Source: an uncultured Gellertiella sp. (GTDB lineage: Bacteria > Pseudomonadota > Alphaproteobacteria > Rhizobiales > Rhizobiaceae). Taken from it: a DNA stretch of 64,000 bases. The stretch lies in the NCBI RefSeq assembly GCF_963457605.1, contig NZ_OY735139.1, positions 1,364,001 to 1,428,000 of the forward strand, read 5' to 3'. The stretch's first letter is position 1. Each line of letters begins with the position of its first letter. Positions 34,455 to 41,545 of the stretch are shown here, one piece after another. Position numbers and translations under genes: made by a program. A model generated the notes under the pieces. The model had not been told where the DNA came from and ran no database searches. It was given only the letters and a program-made list of their open reading frames with translations.

Positions 34455-35732
34455 TCAGATATAGGGAAGATAGAAATCGCGCAGCGCCTCGCCTTCGAGC
34501 TCCGCCGCCTTGGTGATCTCGTCGCGCTTGATGAAGATGTGGTTTTCGCAAAGCAGACGCCCGACCGCGTCCATCAGCGGCATGTCCGCCTCCAGCGCAT
34601 CCAGCGCCCCGCCCAGATTGTCCGGCACCCCGTCCTTTGCATCGATGGCTTCGAAACAGTCGCCGGTCTCCGCTGGCGGCAGGGGATATTTGTCGACATA
34701 GCCGAGGCGGGCGGCCTGCAGCACGGTTGCCACCAGAGTATAGGGATTGGCCGCGCCATCGCCCATCCGGTGTTCGATGCGGGCCTTCGGGCCGCGCTCT
34801 GCCGAAATGCGGGTGGTAACACCGCGATGGTCTCCACCCCAGTTGCGCCAGTAGCCGCTGAGTGCTGCGGGTTTCAGCCGCTGATAGGAGTTGACGGTCG
34901 GAGCGACCAGCGCCGCCATCGCCTGATGATGGTGCATCAGCCCGGCAATGCAGCCCTCGGCAACCGGGCTCAGCCGGTCGGGCTCGCCCACCGCATTGTT
35001 GCCGTCGCGGTCGCGGAAGGAGAAATTGACATGCAGCCCGCTGCCGCCCTTCGACAGGATCGGCTTCGGCAGGAAGGTCAGCACGATGCCATGCTCCAGC
35101 GCCACTTCCCGCGCCAGCTGGCGGAACAGGAAGATGTCGTCCACCGCCTTCAGCGCATGATCGAAGGTCAGGGTGAACTCGAACTGCGGCGTGTCGAATT
35201 CTGATGTGGCGGAATCGATGGCAAACCCGAGTTCGCTCGCCCGGTCCCAGACCGCTTCGGTAAAGCCTGCGGGATCGGCGAAGGGGCCGGTCGAATAGAC
35301 ATAGGCCTTCGGCGTCTCGTAGGGCACGAGCGAACCGTCTTCCCGCTGCTGGAAGGCGAAGCATTCCAGCTCCAGCCCGACCATCGGGTCAAAGCCCAGC
35401 GCCTGCCAGTCGGCAATCGCCCGTTTCAGCGCCTGGCGGCCACAGGCCCCGAAGGGCTTGCCGTCTTCGTGGAGGTCGCCGACCACCACCTTGGTATCGG
35501 GATACCAGCTGTCGCGGATATCTTCGGCGCGATAGCGGATTTCCACATCCGGCAGGCCTTCCAGAACCTTTGATCCCGGAGCCGGGATCAGGTCCTTGTC
35601 ATAGGTCACGCCAAAGGTGCCCTGGCAGATGCGGGTCGCCCCGCCCGATGCCTTTTTCAGCGGCAGATACTTGCCGCGCGCAAGGTTCAAGTGGTCACAG
35701 AACAACACCCGGAGGCGCTCGTTGGTCATCAA
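34455..35732 (-). CDS. Glutamine-synthetase-like gamma-glutamyl amine ligase
   Basis: A 425-residue type III glutamine synthetase homologue. Active-site segments are VGLELECFAF (about residue 118), GSGLHVNFSF (about 233) and HRGVTTRISAERGP with EHRMGDGAANPY (about 305-330). Members such as PuuA, IpuC and GlnT ligate glutamate to putrescine, isopropylamine or other amines using ATP. Its place between a P450 and a ferredoxin, with an amidotransferase-fold gene divergent nearby, suggests gamma-glutamylation of an amine released or imported here. Ordinary glutamine synthesis is unlikely in this context. Confidence 0.85.
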   Translation of the reverse strand: MMTNERLRVLFCDHLNLARGKYLPLKKASGGATRICQGTFGVTYDKDLIPAPGSKVLEGLPDVEIRYRAEDIRDSWYPDTKVVVGDLHEDGKPFGACGRQALKRAIADWQALGFDPMVGLELECFAFQQREDGSLVPYETPKAYVYSTGPFADPAGFTEAVWDRASELGFAIDSATSEFDTPQFEFTLTFDHALKAVDDIFLFRQLAREVALEHGIVLTFLPKPILSKGGSGLHVNFSFRDRDGNNAVGEPDRLSPVAEGCIAGLMHHHQAMAALVAPTVNSYQRLKPAALSGYWRNWGGDHRGVTTRISAERGPKARIEHRMGDGAANPYTLVATVLQAARLGYVDKYPLPPAETGDCFEAIDAKDGVPDNLGGALDALEADMPLMDAVGRLLCENHIFIKRDEITKAAELEGEALRDFYLPYI

Positions 35733-35762
35733 TGTTCCTCCCAGAACGGCAGACGGGAATTC

Positions 35763-37025
35763 CTATTGCAGGCTGATGCGGACCGGCAGCGACTTGATGC
35801 CGCCGACGATGTTTGAGCGCAGGAAGGCATGCGGCGCAATCTGCTCGATCGACTTTATGCGTTTCGCGAGTTCCTGGAACAGCAGCCGCACTTCAAGCCG
35901 CGCCAGCCACATGCCGAGGCAGACATGCGCGCCCCCCTGGCCGAAGGACAGATGCCGGTTGGGGGTGCGGCGAAAATCGACGGTCATCGGAGCATCGAAG
36001 GCCGTTTCATCGCGGTTGCCGGAGACGAACCAGAACAGCACCTTGTCGCCTTCGCGCACCGTCTTGCCATGCATGTCGAAATCCCGGGTCGCGGTGCGGC
36101 GGAAATACATGGCGGGCGAGGCCCAGCGGATCACCTCGTCGGGCATGGTCTCCCAGATTGCGGCATCGCCGGACTTGAGATCGGCAAGCAGTCCCGGCTG
36201 GTTGGCCAGCGCATGCAGGCCTGCGGCAATCGAATAGCGGGTCGTGTCATTGCCGGCGGCCACCAGCAGGCAGAAGAAATTGCGGAACTCGGTTTCCGAA
36301 ATCACGTTGCCTTCCGCATCCGGCCTGGTGATCAGGCTGAGAATGCCGCTGTCATCACCCCGCCGCCGCTTGTCTTCCATCAGCCGCTTGGCATAATCGA
36401 AAAGATCGGCTCCGGCGGGCGAGCGGAACGGCATCAGCCGGTAGGCATCCGTATCGGTCTTGTCGAGCACGTGCTCGGTGAATTCCGGGTCGGTATTGGC
36501 AATCAGCGCATCGCCGCGCTCCACCAGCCAGTCGAGATCCTCGTCCGGCGTGCCGATGATCTGGCCAAGCATCCGCATCGGCAATTGCCGGGCAATGGTC
36601 TTCACCGCATCGAACTCGCGGGTCTCAAGCGTCTGGTCGAGGATTTCGTCGCAGAGCCTGCGGATCTGCTCTTCGAAAAGCGCAATCACCGGCCTCGAAA
36701 AGGCCTTGGCCACCAGAGTGCGCACCCGCGTATGTTCCGGCGGATCGGTCTCCTGAAAGGTCCGGCGGGCCAGATATTCCTCATAGGTCTGGTCTTCCAT
36801 CCGGATGCCGCGCGCCGAACTCAACAGCTTGTTGTCGCGGTTAAGCTCCATGATGTCGGCATGGCGGGTCACCGACCAGAAACCCTTGCCACCGGCATAA
36901 TCGCACCAGGCCAGCGGATCTTCCCTTCGCAGCCGGGCAAAGGTGTTGTGCGGCGCCCCCTGCTCGAACGTGTCATGGCTGGAAAGATCGGCACGGCCAT
37001 CATCCAAAGGCGTCCAGACTGTCAT
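35763..37025 (-). CDS. Cytochrome P450 (first of two)
   Basis: A 420-residue soluble bacterial P450. The haem cysteine is in FGQGGAHVCLGMWLARLE, the I-helix oxygen-activating motif is AAGNDTTR with the normal acid-alcohol pair, and the ExxR motif is EVIRW. It heads the operon P450, glutamyl ligase, ferredoxin (gaps 30 and 23 bp) and is divergent from the amidotransferase gene. A 20-bp palindrome in the shared promoter also occurs before the permease gene. It probably hydroxylates an N-alkyl or ring carbon of an amine. Confidence 0.92.
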   Translation of the reverse strand: MTVWTPLDDGRADLSSHDTFEQGAPHNTFARLRREDPLAWCDYAGGKGFWSVTRHADIMELNRDNKLLSSARGIRMEDQTYEEYLARRTFQETDPPEHTRVRTLVAKAFSRPVIALFEEQIRRLCDEILDQTLETREFDAVKTIARQLPMRMLGQIIGTPDEDLDWLVERGDALIANTDPEFTEHVLDKTDTDAYRLMPFRSPAGADLFDYAKRLMEDKRRRGDDSGILSLITRPDAEGNVISETEFRNFFCLLVAAGNDTTRYSIAAGLHALANQPGLLADLKSGDAAIWETMPDEVIRWASPAMYFRRTATRDFDMHGKTVREGDKVLFWFVSGNRDETAFDAPMTVDFRRTPNRHLSFGQGGAHVCLGMWLARLEVRLLFQELAKRIKSIEQIAPHAFLRSNIVGGIKSLPVRISLQ

Positions 37026-37057
37026 CGCATCCTCCCTCGCTTGACCATTGCGGGAAA

Positions 37058-37077
37058 ATAGAACACATGTTAAGTAT
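37058..37077. promoter_or_regulatory. 20-bp palindromic operator, site 1 (P450/amidotransferase promoter)
   Basis: Sequence fits ATAGnnCACATGTTAAnTAT, centred on ACATGT, in the 113-bp gap between the divergent P450 and amidotransferase genes. It matches 17 of 20 bases with the site at 41382-41401. A GntR/FCD regulator gene close by is the obvious candidate to bind it. Confidence 0.65.
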
Positions 37078-37138
37078 ATTTACAAGTGTCATATGCACAC
37101 AAAAACCAGTCAAACCGCATGCAAAGGGGAAAAGGAAT

Positions 37139-37855
37139 ATGGCGCGCTCTATCGGCATTCTGCTGACCAGCAACGACCAATCGGAATTCGCGCAACGGTT
37201 CGACCATGATGGCGAGCGCTTTGCAGACCTGCTGTCGCCCCTGCGCCCCGACTGGAGCTTCACCACCATCCCCGCCAAGGACGACGTTTTTCCCGACAGT
37301 CCCGATGCCTATGACGGCTATATCATCACCGGCAGCCCGGCTTCGGTCCAGGGCAATGATCCCTGGATCCTGCATCTCCTCGATTTCATCAGGGACGTCG
37401 AGGCAAGGCGCATTCCGCTGTTCGGGGCCTGTTTCGGCCATCAGGCGATTGCGCTGGCGCTGGGTGGCGCGGTGCAGCATTGCAACAAAGGCTGGGGTCT
37501 CGGGACGTCGATGACCCATTTCACCCGGTTTGCGCCCTGGATGCAGCCGGAAAGGCGCGATGTCAGGCTCTATTCCGCCCATGAGGAACAGGTGACGCGC
37601 CTGCCCGACGGGGCCGAACTTCTGGGCGGCGACGATTTCTGTCCCATCGGGTCGTTCCGTATTGCAGACCATGTCTTCACCACCGAATTTCATCCGGAAA
37701 TGACGCCGGCCTTCATCAGCGGACTGGTCGATTATCTCGAGGACCATCTCGACAGCACCACCATTTCGCGCGCCCGCGACACCCTGCAGCATCCGGCGGA
37801 AGGGGCGGAATTTGCCCGCTGGATGGCAAATTTCCTGGATGGCACGAAGCCCTGA
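37139..37855 (+). CDS. Class I glutamine amidotransferase-fold hydrolase
   Basis: A 238-residue type 1 amidotransferase domain. The nucleophile cysteine is in LFGACFGHQAIA (about residue 99) and the histidine-glutamate pair in TTEFHPEM. There is no synthase domain, so it should act as a free gamma-glutamyl hydrolase or transferase. Paired with the glutamine-synthetase-like ligase it parallels PuuA/PuuD, where the hydrolase removes glutamate at the end of the pathway, though PuuD itself has GACRG rather than GACFG. Start 37139 follows AAAGG; an in-frame extension to 37067 lies in the promoter. Confidence 0.85.
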   Translation: MARSIGILLTSNDQSEFAQRFDHDGERFADLLSPLRPDWSFTTIPAKDDVFPDSPDAYDGYIITGSPASVQGNDPWILHLLDFIRDVEARRIPLFGACFGHQAIALALGGAVQHCNKGWGLGTSMTHFTRFAPWMQPERRDVRLYSAHEEQVTRLPDGAELLGGDDFCPIGSFRIADHVFTTEFHPEMTPAFISGLVDYLEDHLDSTTISRARDTLQHPAEGAEFARWMANFLDGTKP

Positions 37856-37864
37856 TCAGGGCTT
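37847..37864. other. Perfect 18-bp palindrome carrying two back-to-back stop codons
   Basis: AAGCCCTGATCAGGGCTT spans the junction of the convergent amidotransferase and GntR genes. Each strand's TGA stop lies in its centre, so the two genes abut with no spacer. It may act as a minimal bidirectional terminator. Confidence 0.6.
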
Positions 37865-38512
37865 GAACAGCACCGCCAGCAGATCCATCGCCGTGACGCT
37901 GTCAAAGGTGACGTGGTTGACCATCAGCTTTTCGGCAGCGTCTGAATCCCGGTCGAGGATCAGCGCGGCAATCTCGCGGTGTTCTTTCGCCGACTTGCCG
38001 ATGCTGCCCTTGTAGCGATAACGCGCCCGGTAATAGGCGAGCAGCTTGCGGCCATTGGTGCGGATCATGTCAAGCAGCACCGGATTGTGGGCGGCAAGTG
38101 CAATGGTGCGGTGGAAATCGAGATTGTGCTGGTAATAGGCGTCTGGCAGGCTGTCGCCAAGGGTTGCGACATGGGCGTCGCAGGCCGCGCAGGCCTTTTC
38201 CAGCGCTTCCGCATCTGCCCGCGACAGACGCCGGGCGGCAAGGGCTGCGGCATGGCCTTCGAGCTTGCCATGCACTTCGAGGATCGCCAGAAACTCCTCC
38301 AGCGTCGGGCGGAACACCTCCGCTCCGCCCCGCGCCTTGCGCTTCAGGATACCGACGGCATCAAGCTGCAAAAGTGCTTCGCGCACCGGCGTCCGCGACA
38401 CGCCGAAGGTGCTGACCAGTGCCTTCTCCTCGATCACATCGCCGGGATTGAAACGCCCATCCTCGATCCCGCGCACGATATGGTCGACAATGATATCCGT
38501 CTGATTCCCCAT
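37856..38512 (-). CDS. GntR/FCD family transcriptional regulator
   Basis: A 218-residue regulator. The N-terminal winged helix (residues 5-70) has ALVSTFGVSRTPVREALLQL, the classic GntR recognition segment, and the C-terminal all-helical FCD domain shows the metal-ligand histidine in DFHRTIALAAHN. The start MGNQTD at 38512 is chosen because the longer frame runs into the neighbouring P450 stop. It is the only regulator in the amine island, ends against the amidotransferase and follows the second P450 by 52 bp. Confidence 0.92.
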   Translation of the reverse strand: MGNQTDIIVDHIVRGIEDGRFNPGDVIEEKALVSTFGVSRTPVREALLQLDAVGILKRKARGGAEVFRPTLEEFLAILEVHGKLEGHAAALAARRLSRADAEALEKACAACDAHVATLGDSLPDAYYQHNLDFHRTIALAAHNPVLLDMIRTNGRKLLAYYRARYRYKGSIGKSAKEHREIAALILDRDSDAAEKLMVNHVTFDSVTAMDLLAVLFKP

Positions 38513-38523
38513 GCCCCATCCTA

Positions 38524-38550
38524 TGTATTTTCCCGGACCATGGGAATATA
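38524..38550 (-). promoter_or_regulatory. Inverted repeat before the GntR gene (candidate autoregulatory site)
   Basis: GTATTTTCCC (38524-38533) and GGGAATATAC (38541-38550) form 10-bp arms with one mismatch and a 7-base loop in the 52-bp gap upstream of the regulator. It could be an operator or the end of the upstream P450 message. Confidence 0.45.
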
Positions 38551-38564
38551 CACGAAAACAGGTA

Positions 38565-39746
38565 TTATCGCAGCAACACATGAAGATGCTGCGGTGCACG
38601 GAATTCCCATCCGCCGAACACCGGCGGCAGGGAGGGATCGAGGGTCAGCGAGGGATAGCGGGCCAGCAGCACCGACAGCATGATCTCGATCTGCGCCTTT
38701 GCAAACCATTTTCCCGCACAGAAGTGGCCGCCGAAGCCGAACGTGGCGATGGACGGTCGATCCCGGTGGATATCGAAGCGATCCGGATCGGCAAAGCGCT
38801 GTTCGTCCCGATTGGCGGAAGCGAGGATCGCCGCCACCGGCGCCCCCTTCGGTATGACCACGCCGCCAAGCTCGACATCACGGGTGGCAATCCGCATTTG
38901 CGTGCCGATTGGCGCGACCCAGCGCAGGCCCTCTTCGACGGCGCGGGCAAGCAATGTTTCGGGAGCGGCGAGCAGTTCGGAAAACTGGGCGGGCTCACCA
39001 AGCAATCCGGCCAATACGCTGCCTGCGCCATGGCCGGGCTCCTGCATGCCGCCAAGCAGGGTGACCTTGATCGTCGGCAGCACCATTTCCGGACTGCGCG
39101 GATTTCCAGGCTCGCGCCCGTGATGCAACAATGCCGACAGGGGCGAGGCGTCGGGCGACGTCAACCGCGCCTCCAGGAGTGGAACAAGGGCCGCATCGAT
39201 CTCGCCACAGACGGCATCGCAAATCGCCTGGCGGGCCGGATCGCATTCATAGTTGATCGCCCCCTGCGACAGACCGTGGAACCAGTGCCGGAGCGTGTCC
39301 ACATCCACATCGTGAAATCCGAAGGAGCGGGCAAGGCTGAGCACCGAGACCGGTTCGAAATAATCGGCCATCAGTTCGGCGCTGTCACGACCTTCCAGCC
39401 TTGCCAATTGTGCTTCGGCAAGCGGCCTCACCAGCGGTTCCACCCAGGACTGCACCTGCTTCGGGCGGTAATGCGGCTCGATGCCACCCCTGAGTTCGCG
39501 ATGCACGCCGCCATCGACCGTCAGGATCGTCGGCCTGCCGAAGGAAATCTCGACCGGAGAGGTCGGCGCTTCGGCGGAAAACAGGTCCGGTGACTTGGTC
39601 ACCGCCTCGACATCCGGCCAGCGCGTGGCAAACCAGACATTGGCGGCAGGCACATGGGCGACCGGCTGCTCCCGCCGCAAATGCGCATAGAAGGGATAGG
39701 GATCGGCCTCCAGTTCGCCAATGGTGATCGTCTCAGCCCAGGTCAT
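38565..39746 (-). CDS. Cytochrome P450 (second), atypical I-helix
   Basis: A 393-residue P450 with haem motif FGFGGHFCAGKWFAKAQ and ExxR motif EGLRW. In the I-helix the usual acid-alcohol pair is replaced: GGMQEPGHG instead of AGxxT-like sequence, so the proton-relay threonine is a proline. Such proteins may use another relay residue or different oxygen chemistry. Start MTWAET at 39746 is preferred to a 17-residue longer frame. It lies between the permease and the GntR regulator and is well diverged from the first P450, so the two probably act on different steps. Confidence 0.9.
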   Translation of the reverse strand: MTWAETITIGELEADPYPFYAHLRREQPVAHVPAANVWFATRWPDVEAVTKSPDLFSAEAPTSPVEISFGRPTILTVDGGVHRELRGGIEPHYRPKQVQSWVEPLVRPLAEAQLARLEGRDSAELMADYFEPVSVLSLARSFGFHDVDVDTLRHWFHGLSQGAINYECDPARQAICDAVCGEIDAALVPLLEARLTSPDASPLSALLHHGREPGNPRSPEMVLPTIKVTLLGGMQEPGHGAGSVLAGLLGEPAQFSELLAAPETLLARAVEEGLRWVAPIGTQMRIATRDVELGGVVIPKGAPVAAILASANRDEQRFADPDRFDIHRDRPSIATFGFGGHFCAGKWFAKAQIEIMLSVLLARYPSLTLDPSLPPVFGGWEFRAPQHLHVLLR

Positions 39747-39830
39747 GTCGTTTCCCCTCCTCCTGCATGTGAAAAGGCCCGGCCATGCCTGAGGCATGCC
39801 GGGCCGGATTGCGGTTCGATTTGCGTGGCC

Positions 39831-41282
39831 TTACTCGAATGAACCGGAGCCCATCCGGTCGAACCGGCCCCGGTCGCGCGCGGCAAGCCGCGACGACAGG
39901 ATGAAGCCGATGACGGCGGCGACCAGCACCAGCGACGGCAGGATGACGCCGAGCGAACCGACAGCACCGGTGAGAACGCCGAACTGCGAGAAGATGTAGA
40001 AGAACAGATAGACGAGGATCAGCCCGACGATGGTGGGCAGGACCTTGGTGACGACGGGATTTTCGCCCATGTCGCCGTTGCGGACGAAGAAGCCGATGAC
40101 CGCAAAGGAGGTCAGCGCCATCAGGCCGAGGATGCCGAGCGTGCCGAGCTGGGTGAGCCAGGTGAACATCGCCAGCACCGGATCGAGCTGCAGATAGGCA
40201 AACAGCGCCACCACCGCGACGGCGATCACCGTCTGGATCATCGAACCGACATGCGGGCTCTGGAACCGGTCATGGGTAACGCCGACGCTGTCCGGCAGGA
40301 TGCCTTCCCGGCCGGCCACATATTTGTAGCGGGCAACGCCATTGTGGAAGGCGAGAACGGCGGCAAACAGGCTCGAGACGAACAGGAAGCCCATGATGGT
40401 CGGAACGGGACCGCCGACGTAGCGACCGGCGAGATCAAACAGGAAGGTCGTCGGATCTTTCAGGCCCTGAAGCGTCGGCATCAGCTTGTCGATCCCCGCA
40501 CCATCGGCCATCAGCCAGGCGGTGATCATGTAGAACACTCCGATCAGCACCACCGAAATATAGGTGGCGCGCGGTACGGTCTTTTCCGGCTCGCGGGCTT
40601 CTTCCGAATAGATGGTGGTCGCTTCAAAGCCGATGAAGGCGGCAAAGCAGAACAGGATGCCGATGGCCGGCGTGCCGCTCATCACCTGCGAGGCGCTGAA
40701 GGGCGCCAGCGACAGGCCGGCATCGCCGCCCTTCAGAAAGATCGCGCCATCGATCAGCAGCACGATGACATATTCGAGCAGCACCAGAACCATCAGGATC
40801 CTGGCCGACAGGTCGACCTGCCGGTAGCCAAGCACTGCGACGATGGCAACCGCGATCAGCGACCAGCCATACCAGGGAATGTCCAGGTGAATCAGCGGAT
40901 TGAACGTGCCGCTGGCCGCCGCGCCGAGCAGGCCGAGAATGCCGATCTGCATGGCGTTGTAGCTAAGGATGGCGATGAGGGCTGCGGCACCGCCGAGATG
41001 ACCGCCAAGGCCGCGGGCGGTATAGGCGTAGAAGGCGCCGGCATTCTTCACATGCCGCGCCATGGCGACATAGCCGACGGCAAACAGCAGCAGAACGATG
41101 GTGACAAGGGCAAACGAGCCCGCAATGCCCGCACCATTGCCGAGCAGCATGCTGATCGGCACACCGCCCGCAACCGCAGTCAGCGGGGCCGCAGCCGAAA
41201 TGACCAGAAAGGTCACAGCCCCTACCCCGAGACTGTTCTTGCGAAGCTGGTTGGTGCCAGCTTCCGATGACGTAGAAGCCAT
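39831..41282 (-). CDS. APC-superfamily amine/amino-acid permease (PuuP-like)
   Basis: A 483-residue transporter with twelve hydrophobic helices and the APC N-terminal pattern SLGVGAVTFLVISAAAPLTA. Helix 6 carries the CFAAFIGFEATTIYSEEARE segment typical of amine and amino-acid permeases. GGAGGA precedes ATG at 41282. It is the first gene of the permease, P450, GntR transcript, and the second 20-bp palindrome lies about 100 bp upstream. It most likely imports the amine handled by the island. Confidence 0.9.
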   Translation of the reverse strand: MASTSSEAGTNQLRKNSLGVGAVTFLVISAAAPLTAVAGGVPISMLLGNGAGIAGSFALVTIVLLLFAVGYVAMARHVKNAGAFYAYTARGLGGHLGGAAALIAILSYNAMQIGILGLLGAAASGTFNPLIHLDIPWYGWSLIAVAIVAVLGYRQVDLSARILMVLVLLEYVIVLLIDGAIFLKGGDAGLSLAPFSASQVMSGTPAIGILFCFAAFIGFEATTIYSEEAREPEKTVPRATYISVVLIGVFYMITAWLMADGAGIDKLMPTLQGLKDPTTFLFDLAGRYVGGPVPTIMGFLFVSSLFAAVLAFHNGVARYKYVAGREGILPDSVGVTHDRFQSPHVGSMIQTVIAVAVVALFAYLQLDPVLAMFTWLTQLGTLGILGLMALTSFAVIGFFVRNGDMGENPVVTKVLPTIVGLILVYLFFYIFSQFGVLTGAVGSLGVILPSLVLVAAVIGFILSSRLAARDRGRFDRMGSGSFE

Positions 41283-41381
41283 GGTTTCCTCCTCCAAGGT
41301 ATCAGGGGCATGCGAATATGGTTTATCTTTTGTGAACCCCGCCCGACCGGCACAGTCGCAACGATGCCGGGTTTTGTCAAT

Positions 41382-41401
41382 ATAGTTCACATGTTAATTA
41401 T
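41382..41401 (-). promoter_or_regulatory. 20-bp palindromic operator, site 2 (permease promoter)
   Basis: ATAGTTCACATGTTAATTAT is a near-perfect palindrome (ATAnTTnACATGTnAAnTAT) upstream of the permease. It shares 17 of 20 bases with the site at the P450/amidotransferase promoter, so both promoters are probably controlled by the same protein. Confidence 0.7.
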
Positions 41402-41545
41402 GATCCCGACGAAAAACACCCGACATGACGCAACCTTTGATTTGCAAAACAACAATTTCCCGTTCCGGCTGGTCGCGAATTGATTTGATAAGCAATGCCG
41501 CTACCGGTTAAAACGCCACGAGAATCTCAATGGACCCTGCCTTTC

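Noticed and set aside
36000-41000. Interpretation of the island as an antibiotic biosynthesis cluster because of two P450s
   Set aside because: There are no synthase, NRPS, PKS or terpene genes, while permease, binding proteins and gamma-glutamyl enzymes point to uptake and breakdown.
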